The notes under the pieces: model-generated
Told to the model about the DNA's origin: nothing
Seen by the model: the letters and a program-made list of their open reading frames with translations, nothing else
Databases searched by the model: none
Program-made: the position numbers and the translations under genes
From: Nostocoides_A vanveenii
GTDB taxonomy: Bacteria > Actinomycetota > Actinomycetes > Actinomycetales > Dermatophilaceae
Assembly (NCBI RefSeq): GCF_039531165.1
Contig: NZ_BAAAPN010000015.1
Span: forward strand, 32,494-96,493
DNA: 64,000 bases
Direction: 5' to 3'
Shown here: in pieces, positions 58,936 through 64,000 of the stretch
How the letters are laid out: each line of letters starts with the position of its first letter
Position numbering within the stretch: the first letter of the stretch is position 1

Positions 58936-60015
58936 TCAGGACAAGGCGGCAGGCTCGGTCAGTGACTGCGAGATCGGTGTCTCGGCCACCAGGCCGGCGA
59001 GCTGGTCCTGCAGGTAGGCACGCAGCCGGTTGCGGTAGGTCTGCTCGTAGCTCTGCAGCTCACCGATCAGGCCCTCGAGGTCGGCGCGCTTGCTCTCCAG
59101 GTCGGTCAGGATGTCGGCGCGGCGATCGTTGGCATCCGAGACCATCCCGGCGGCCCGCTCCCGGGCATCGATGAGCATCGAGTCGCGCTGCTCGACAGCC
59201 TCGGCGAGCAGGACATCGTGCTGCTCCTGGGCGCTGGAGAGCAGTTCGTCATGGCGGGACTGCGCGCTGCCTACGACCTCGTCGTGGTGGACCTGGGCGA
59301 CGCGCAGCAACTCGTCGTGCCGCGACTGCCCCTCGCTGATCAGCCGGGACCGGGTGCTTTCACCCTCGGCAACGTGCTCATCGTGAACGCGCTGGGCCAA
59401 GGCGATCAGCCCGGAGGCATCGCCAGAGCGGGCGGGCGCGGGGGCGGCCTCGGCCTCGTTGGCCCGGGAGTTGACGGTGGCGATGCGCTCCTGGGCCGCG
59501 GCCTCGACCCGGTCGGCCTCCTGGTTGATCCGGGTGATCCGCTCGTTGGCCAACTGCTCGGCCTCATCCGCGCGGGAGTTCGCGGTGTCGATGCGGGTGC
59601 GCGCAGCCTGCTCGGCCTCGTCCGCGCGGGCGTTGACGTCGGCGATCAGGTTGGCGGCGCGGGCCTGGTCCTCATCGCCCGACGCGGCGGCCGCGGCGAT
59701 CCGCTCCTCGTCTTCGCGGCGGACGCGCTCCTGCAACTCGGCGAGGGCGCGCTCTGCCTCCTGACGCTGGGCGATCTCGCGGTCAAAGCGCCCCTGGAGG
59801 TTGGTGTCGAGCATCGGCACGGCGGCCGCGGCATCCTTGGGAGCGGAAGTCGCCACGCTCGATCCGGCGCGGCAGTCCTCGAGCTCTTTGTTCAGCCGGC
59901 GCAGCGTCGCCACGATCTCGTCGAGGAAGTCGTCGACCTCGCGCTCGTCGTACCCGCGGCGAAACTGTGTCGTCCCGAACGTCTTGTTGAGGACATCCTC
60001 GGGGGTGAGCGCCAT
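58936..60015 (-). CDS. wag31: Polar growth scaffold DivIVA/Wag31
   Basis: A 359-residue coiled-coil protein that marks cell poles and directs peptidoglycan growth. The N-terminal membrane-binding domain is MALTPEDVLNKTFGTTQFRRGYDEREVDDFLDEIV. It is followed by a linker and a long Glu/Ala/Arg coiled coil with repeated ADEAEQ and SRHDELL units. The repeats make it longer than the mycobacterial protein. It closes the division cluster (ftsZ, pgeF, yggS, sepF, yggT, wag31). Confidence 0.95.
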   Translation of the reverse strand: MALTPEDVLNKTFGTTQFRRGYDEREVDDFLDEIVATLRRLNKELEDCRAGSSVATSAPKDAAAAVPMLDTNLQGRFDREIAQRQEAERALAELQERVRREDEERIAAAAASGDEDQARAANLIADVNARADEAEQAARTRIDTANSRADEAEQLANERITRINQEADRVEAAAQERIATVNSRANEAEAAPAPARSGDASGLIALAQRVHDEHVAEGESTRSRLISEGQSRHDELLRVAQVHHDEVVGSAQSRHDELLSSAQEQHDVLLAEAVEQRDSMLIDARERAAGMVSDANDRRADILTDLESKRADLEGLIGELQSYEQTYRNRLRAYLQDQLAGLVAETPISQSLTEPAALS

Positions 60016-60078
60016 GTCTGCTCCTGATACTTCTGCGTGCGCATGAGTTACCTCAGACGCGGGGTACCGGATAGCAGT

Positions 60079-60354
60079 TTAGAGGATGGACATCGCCATG
60101 GAAATAACAATCATCAGCACAAGAAATGACAGGTCCAGACCGACCCCACCAATGCGGATCACCGGGAGCACTTTGCGCAGGGCCTTCAGCGGTGGATCGG
60201 TGGCGGTGTAGATCGCCTCCGCGAGGATCAAGACCACCCCCCGGGGTCGCCAATCGCGGGCAAAAACCTGCACCCAGTCGAAGATCAGGCGCCCGATCAG
60301 CAGGACGAAATAGAGGAACAGCAGGGTGCGGAGGACGTCGGTGATGATGGCCAC
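60079..60354 (-). CDS. YggT family membrane protein
   Basis: A 91-residue protein with two membrane helices (DVLRTLLFLYFVLLIGRLIF and LDLSFLVLMIVISMAMSIL) joined by IYTATDPPLKALRKVLPVIRIGGVG, the YggT signature. Its function is unclear. It lies between sepF and wag31 as in most actinobacteria. Confidence 0.93.
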   Translation of the reverse strand: MAIITDVLRTLLFLYFVLLIGRLIFDWVQVFARDWRPRGVVLILAEAIYTATDPPLKALRKVLPVIRIGGVGLDLSFLVLMIVISMAMSIL

Positions 60355-60434
60355 GCGGGAACCTAGGGCTTCACATTTCTCTCGGGAGCGGTCGAGGGGT
60401 CAACGTGCCGCCCGGGCCTGCTGTTCCGCCCAGC

Positions 60435-60944
60435 TCAACTCTGGTTGAACAATCCGCGCGGAGCCTCGACACCGGGCTCCTCGGTCGCGACCTCCACATG
60501 CTCGGGCGAGAGCAAAAAGACCTTGGCCGTCACCCGCTCGATGGAGCCGTGCAGGCCGAAGACGAGGCCGGCGGCGAAGTCGACCAGCCGCTTGGCGTCG
60601 GCGTCACCCATGTCGGTGAGATTCATGATGACGGGAACACCGTCGCGGAAGGCCTCGCCGATGTTCTTGGCTTCGTTGTAGGTGCGCGGGTGGATGGTGG
60701 TGATCCGGCTCAAGGTGGACGGGGTCTCCTCACGCACGACTCGGGTCAGGGCCGCGCGCCGCGGCATCGGGGTGACTTCGGCGCTGGTGCGCTGCTCGAC
60801 GCGCGGCTCGGGGACGGCGCGGGCCGCGACCGGCGCCGGGGTGGCCTCGGCATCGTCATACGACTCGGAGTCGTAGTAGTCGTCGTAGCGGTCGTCCTCG
60901 GCGAACCCGAGGTAGACCATGGTTTTTTTCAGCGCTCCGGCCAT
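60435..60944 (-). CDS. sepF: Cell division protein SepF
   Basis: A 169-residue FtsZ membrane anchor. The N-terminal amphipathic helix is MAGALKKTMVYLGFAEDD. An acidic/Tyr-rich linker follows. The C-terminal core reads IHPRTYNEAKNIGEAFRDGVPVIMNLTDM and RLVDFAAGLVFGLHGSIERVTAKVFLLSP. The ATG at 60944 gives the canonical helix, and a GTG four codons upstream is possible. It binds the FtsZ C-terminal peptide encoded nearby. Confidence 0.95.
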   Translation of the reverse strand: MAGALKKTMVYLGFAEDDRYDDYYDSESYDDAEATPAPVAARAVPEPRVEQRTSAEVTPMPRRAALTRVVREETPSTLSRITTIHPRTYNEAKNIGEAFRDGVPVIMNLTDMGDADAKRLVDFAAGLVFGLHGSIERVTAKVFLLSPEHVEVATEEPGVEAPRGLFNQS

Positions 60945-61013
60945 GCCTACCCTCACTCCTGATTGCGTCCCGACCCGCGGAGGCGGTGCGCGTTTCGGTT
61001 GTCTTGAAGCAAG

Positions 61014-61739
61014 TTAACGAAAGGGACTGCGAGAACCCAGGATTGCGGACCCGACACGCAGGTGTGTCGCCCCATTGGCCACAGCGGTCTCCAGATCACC
61101 ACTCATCCCCGCCGAGATCCACGTCGCCTCGGGCGCCAGCCGACGGACGCGGCCGGCGAGCTCGGCCAAGGTGGCGAAAGCCGCCCCCGCCTCCGCTCCG
61201 GGCGGCGGGACCGCCATCACCCCGGCAAGCCGCAAGGGCGAGGCCAGTACTGCCTCGGCCAGCCGTTCGAGGTTCTCGGCTGTCACGCCGCCCCGGCTCG
61301 GATCACCGTCCAGGCTGATCTGCAGGAGCACCGGTAGCGTGCCTGCCTCGGTCGCGCCGAGCTGCACCGCACGGCCCGCCCGGCCCCGTGCGAGCGGGCC
61401 GATCAAGCGCTCGCGATCCAGCGAGTGCACGACGTCGGCGAGTGCTCCCGCGGCGAGGGCCTTGTTGGATTGAAGGCGGCCGATCAGATGCAGGCGCAGG
61501 CCGGCGAAGGCCTCGGCACCCGATTTTGCGGCGGCCTCCTGAACCTTGTTCTCGCCGACATCGGTGACGCCGAGGTCGCGCAGGAGGATCACGTCCGATG
61601 CGGGGAAAGTCTTGGTCACGACGACGAGGGCAACGTCCTGCCGGGCGCGCCCGGCGCTCGCGCACGCTGCGTCGATCCGGGCCTCGACCTCGGCCAGCCC
61701 CGCCGCGAGTGCCGTCCGCCGGTCGGCCCGATCGGTCAT
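61014..61739 (-). CDS. yggS: YggS family PLP homeostasis protein
   Basis: A 241-residue fold-type III PLP-binding protein. The Schiff-base lysine is in LVVVTKTFPASDV. GENKVQEAAAK, HLIGRLQSNKA and SAGMSGDLETAVANGATHLRVGSAI are conserved. It controls free PLP levels. The ATG at 61739 overlaps the pgeF stop (ATGA). Confidence 0.94.
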   Translation of the reverse strand: MTDRADRRTALAAGLAEVEARIDAACASAGRARQDVALVVVTKTFPASDVILLRDLGVTDVGENKVQEAAAKSGAEAFAGLRLHLIGRLQSNKALAAGALADVVHSLDRERLIGPLARGRAGRAVQLGATEAGTLPVLLQISLDGDPSRGGVTAENLERLAEAVLASPLRLAGVMAVPPPGAEAGAAFATLAELAGRVRRLAPEATWISAGMSGDLETAVANGATHLRVGSAILGSRSPFR

Positions 61740-62455
61740 ACCGTCCTCCGGACGATGACGCCCGCATGGCGGCCGGTGCGGCCGTCGCGGCGATAGGAAT
61801 AGTGGTCCGCCGATTCGCGGGTACATCCACCGGCCCGCAGGGCCGGTATGCCCAGTGCCGCCAGCTGGGCGAGCACCCCAGCGGCGATGTCGAGGGCGGG
61901 TGTCCCGTCTCGACTGACCGCTGCCGCTTGCGGGACGTATGCCGTCACTTCCGCCGCCAGATCGGCCGGCACTTCGTAGCACGCGCCACAGACCGCGGGG
62001 CCGACGACCGCGTCGAGTCGTTCGGCGCCGAGGGCGCGCAGGCGCTCCACGACGGCGGCGACGGTTCCGGCAGTCAGCCCTGGACGGCCCACGTGTGCGG
62101 CGCCGATCAGGGCGGCCTGCGCATCGGCGAGGAGCACGGGGACGCAGTCCGCGGCCAGCACCGCGAGCGCCAAGTCCGGCTCCGCGGTCACGATGCCATC
62201 GGCCTGCGGCTCCGCCTCGAGGGGAGCGGTAACCGTGACCACCTCGGCACCGTGCACCTGATGCAGGAAGATCAGCCGGTCTGTCTCGACCCCCACGGCC
62301 GCGGCCAGCGTGGCCCGGTTGACGACAACGGCAGCCGGGTCGTCGCCGACCCGGCTGCCGAGGTTGAGTGCGTCGAAGTCGCCGGTGCTGTAGCCGCCGT
62401 GGCGGTCGGTGAGTGCCCGGGTGATCCCGTCACGAGTGGACTGCCAGCCGAACAC
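61736..62455 (-). CDS. pgeF: Peptidoglycan-editing factor / polyphenol oxidase (YfiH/PgeF)
   Basis: A 239-residue copper/zinc-site protein of the laccase-domain (DUF152) family. Ligands appear in FLHQVHGAEV, LAADCVPVLLAD and AHVGRPGLTAGTV. GPAVCGACYEV and GGCTRESADHYSYRRDGRTGR complete the family signature. Homologues are described as editing misplaced L-Ser in peptidoglycan or having purine-nucleoside activity. The GTG start at 62455 lies 8 bp after ftsZ, so it is co-transcribed. Confidence 0.93.
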   Translation of the reverse strand: MFGWQSTRDGITRALTDRHGGYSTGDFDALNLGSRVGDDPAAVVVNRATLAAAVGVETDRLIFLHQVHGAEVVTVTAPLEAEPQADGIVTAEPDLALAVLAADCVPVLLADAQAALIGAAHVGRPGLTAGTVAAVVERLRALGAERLDAVVGPAVCGACYEVPADLAAEVTAYVPQAAAVSRDGTPALDIAAGVLAQLAALGIPALRAGGCTRESADHYSYRRDGRTGRHAGVIVRRTV

Positions 62456-62462
62456 GATCCGA

Positions 62463-63698
62463 CTACTTCAGCCACTCCGGGACGTCGAGGTCGTCACTCT
62501 CGTCGAAAACGACCTGCTTGGGCGGGCGCACCGGCCCGACGGGCACGCTCGGCGTCGCTGCCGCGGGCTCGGCGGCCGGGGCCGGCGTGGCGGCGGGTGC
62601 GGGGATGACAACGGGCGGAGTGTTTACCGGAGCTGGACTCACGCGCGCCGCAGGCGCGGCAGTCGCCGTGGTAGCGGGCCGGGCGGCCGCCGGAGCGGTG
62701 CTGCGAGAAACGATCGTGCCCAGGGCACGCTCGTCGGTGCGCTTGTTGGGCACGCCCCCGTCGAAGCCGGCGGCGATGACGGTCACCCGCACCTCGTCGC
62801 CGAGCGCGTCGTCGATGACCGCACCGAAGATGATGTTGGCGTCGGGGTGTGCGGCCTCCTGGACCAGGCGCGCGGCCTCGTTGATCTCGAAGAGGCCCAG
62901 GTCGCTGCCACCTTGAATGGAGAGCAGCACGCCGTGCGCACCGTCGATGCTCGCCTCGAGCAAGGGCGAGGAGATCGCGGACTCGGCGGCCTGGACCGCG
63001 CGCTCCTCGCCGCGCGAGGAACCGATGCCCATGAGCGCCGATCCCGCGCCGGACATCACGGACTTGACGTCGGCGAAGTCGAGGTTGATCAGACCGGGGG
63101 TGGTGATGAGGTCGGTGATGCCCTGGACACCGGAGAGGAGCACCTGGTCGGCGCTGCGGAAGGCATCGAGCATCGAGACCGACCGGCCGCTGATCGACAG
63201 CAGCCGATCGTTGGGGATGACGATCACCGTGTCGACTTCTTCGCGCAGCGATCCGATGCCCGTCTCGGCCTGGTTCGCACGACGGCGGCCCTCGAAGGTG
63301 AACGGACGCGTCACGACACCGATGGTCAAGGCGCCGAGGCCCTTGGCGATCTTGGCGACGACCGGCGCACCGCCCGTGCCGGTGCCGCCGCCTTCACCGG
63401 CGGTCACGAAGACCATGTCGGCACCCTTGAGGACTTCTTCGATCTCCTCGGCGTGGTCCTCAGCCGCACGGCGCCCGACCTCCGGGTCAGCGCCGGCACC
63501 GAGGCCGCGCGTCAACTCCCGGCCCACGTCGAGCTTGACGTCGGCGTCGCTCATCAGCAGCGCTTGCGCGTCGGTGTTGATGGCGATGAACTCGACGCCC
63601 TTGAGGCCGGCCTCGATCATCCGGTTGATGGCATTGACGCCACCGCCACCGATGCCGACGACCTTGATGACGGCCAGGTAATTCTGGGGTGCAGCCAC
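62463..63698 (-). CDS. ftsZ: Cell division GTPase FtsZ
   Basis: A 411-residue tubulin homologue forming the Z-ring. The nucleotide loop is FVTAGEGGGTGTGGAPV near residue 100. GIGGGGVNAINRMI opens the domain, and DFADVKSVMSGAGSALMGIG forms the T7-loop region. A Pro/Ala linker leads to DLDVPEWLK, the conserved tail that binds SepF. The GTG at 63698 has AAGGAAGG nine bases upstream. Confidence 0.98.
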   Translation of the reverse strand: MAAPQNYLAVIKVVGIGGGGVNAINRMIEAGLKGVEFIAINTDAQALLMSDADVKLDVGRELTRGLGAGADPEVGRRAAEDHAEEIEEVLKGADMVFVTAGEGGGTGTGGAPVVAKIAKGLGALTIGVVTRPFTFEGRRRANQAETGIGSLREEVDTVIVIPNDRLLSISGRSVSMLDAFRSADQVLLSGVQGITDLITTPGLINLDFADVKSVMSGAGSALMGIGSSRGEERAVQAAESAISSPLLEASIDGAHGVLLSIQGGSDLGLFEINEAARLVQEAAHPDANIIFGAVIDDALGDEVRVTVIAAGFDGGVPNKRTDERALGTIVSRSTAPAAARPATTATAAPAARVSPAPVNTPPVVIPAPAATPAPAAEPAAATPSVPVGPVRPPKQVVFDESDDLDVPEWLK

Positions 63699-63893
63699 TG
63701 TGCGGGCCTTCCTTGACTTGCGTATGTGACGGATATCCGATCGCCCCGTGAAGTCCGGTACTTCCGGGTGGCCCTGGCGGAAAGTTTCACCGTAAAGGTG
63801 AGGTTAAGACATTCCGAGTGACCTGCTCGATGTCGAAACTATGCTGCGGCGCCAGCCCATGCAAATGACCGCGCGGGCGTGTCGCGCAGGAAT
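63699..63893 (-). promoter_or_regulatory. ftsZ upstream region
   Basis: 195 bp without a gene. Besides the AAGGAAGG ribosome-binding site, it holds AT-richer stretches (63780-63845) likely to contain the ftsZ promoter. I could not pick a single -10 with confidence. Confidence 0.45.
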
Positions 63894-64000
63894 TCACTTA
63901 GAGGTTGCACGGATAGGTGCGGATGTTGCGTTTGGGGTGCGTGTTGCTGAAGGGGTGCAGGCACGGACGCGAGTAGGAGAGGAGGTGTCAAAGCCAATCG
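63894..64000 (-). CDS. ftsQ: Possible C-terminal end of FtsQ (partial)
   Basis: On the minus strand an open frame enters from the window edge with IGFDTSSPTRV and a Thr/Pro/Ala tail, ending in TGA at 63894-63896. The position immediately upstream of ftsZ is where ftsQ sits, and short V/FD-S-P-type endings are seen in FtsQ tails. Only 34 residues are visible, so the call rests mainly on gene order. Confidence 0.4.
   Translation of the reverse strand, partial: IGFDTSSPTRVRACTPSATRTPNATSAPIRATSK

Noticed and set aside
1..64000. GGCATAC as an FtsK-orienting (KOPS-like) sequence
   Set aside because: Copies occur about equally in both orientations across the window, without the strand bias that KOPS require. 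Other DNA-level roles stay open.
1..64000. tRNA, rRNA or riboswitch genes
   Set aside because: I looked through the intergenic stretches for cloverleaf ends (CCA-type), T-loop GGTTCGA motifs and known riboswitch cores and saw none. Small RNAs cannot be excluded by eye.

Overview
The window is high-GC (about 70%) DNA from an actinobacterium, probably in or near the Intrasporangiaceae/Dermatophilaceae group of Micrococcales. This placement is an inference from gene order, not a database result. It rests on the GlgE-type glycogen operon, the wag31-yggT-sepF-yggS-pgeF-ftsZ division cluster, a GlnR box in front of glnA, a F420-type luciferase-like oxidoreductase and several apparently leaderless genes. 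Nearly all of the window is coding.

Layout. Positions 1-9548 hold a five-gene glycogen/maltose-1-phosphate operon (glgX, glgE, maltokinase, glgB, pgm) ending in a strong hairpin. 9622-11797 hold an Lrp-type regulator divergent from a methionine/cystathionine gamma-lyase-like enzyme, plus a small VOC protein. 11888-16246 hold a degenerate kinase-like membrane protein and an acyltransferase-SGNH protein of atypical composition. 16308-20135 is a minus-strand operon of esterase, MMPL transporter and LLM oxidoreductase. 20240-22812 hold lipB, lipA and a DUF4191 membrane protein. 23027-24451 is glnA under a GlnR box. 24544-25995 is the frameshifted wreck of an abiEi/abiEii toxin-antitoxin pair.

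The centre of interest is 26463-47682. It contains etfB, etfA, an acyl-CoA dehydrogenase, a 3128-residue multidomain synthase (KS-AT-KS-five ACPs-KR-DH), a 1772-residue acetyl-CoA-carboxylase-like protein, an Sfp-type phosphopantetheinyl transferase (opposite strand), a zinc alcohol dehydrogenase and a second phosphopantetheinyl transferase. It reads as an iterative lipid/polyketide synthase with its own extender-supply protein, its own flavin redox chain and its own carrier-protein activators. Two features stand out. All five carrier domains have threonine where the phosphopantetheine serine should be. The carboxylase-like partner has intact biotin and carboxyltransferase domains, but its biotin carboxylase has lost the ATP-grasp lid and its catalytic motifs. 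A 14-bp perfect palindrome of KstR2/TetR-operator type lies upstream of etfB. I do not know the product.

47890-64000 (almost all minus strand) is housekeeping: a secreted 5'-nucleotidase, an S9 oligopeptidase, dnaE, a PspC protein, a truncated Uma2 fragment (plus strand), then rluD, lspA, a DksA/TraR zinc-finger protein, wag31, yggT, sepF, yggS, pgeF, ftsZ and probably the tail of ftsQ at the window edge. Across the window the heptamer GGCATAC/GTATGCC recurs about ten times more often than base composition predicts, in several reading frames and between genes.
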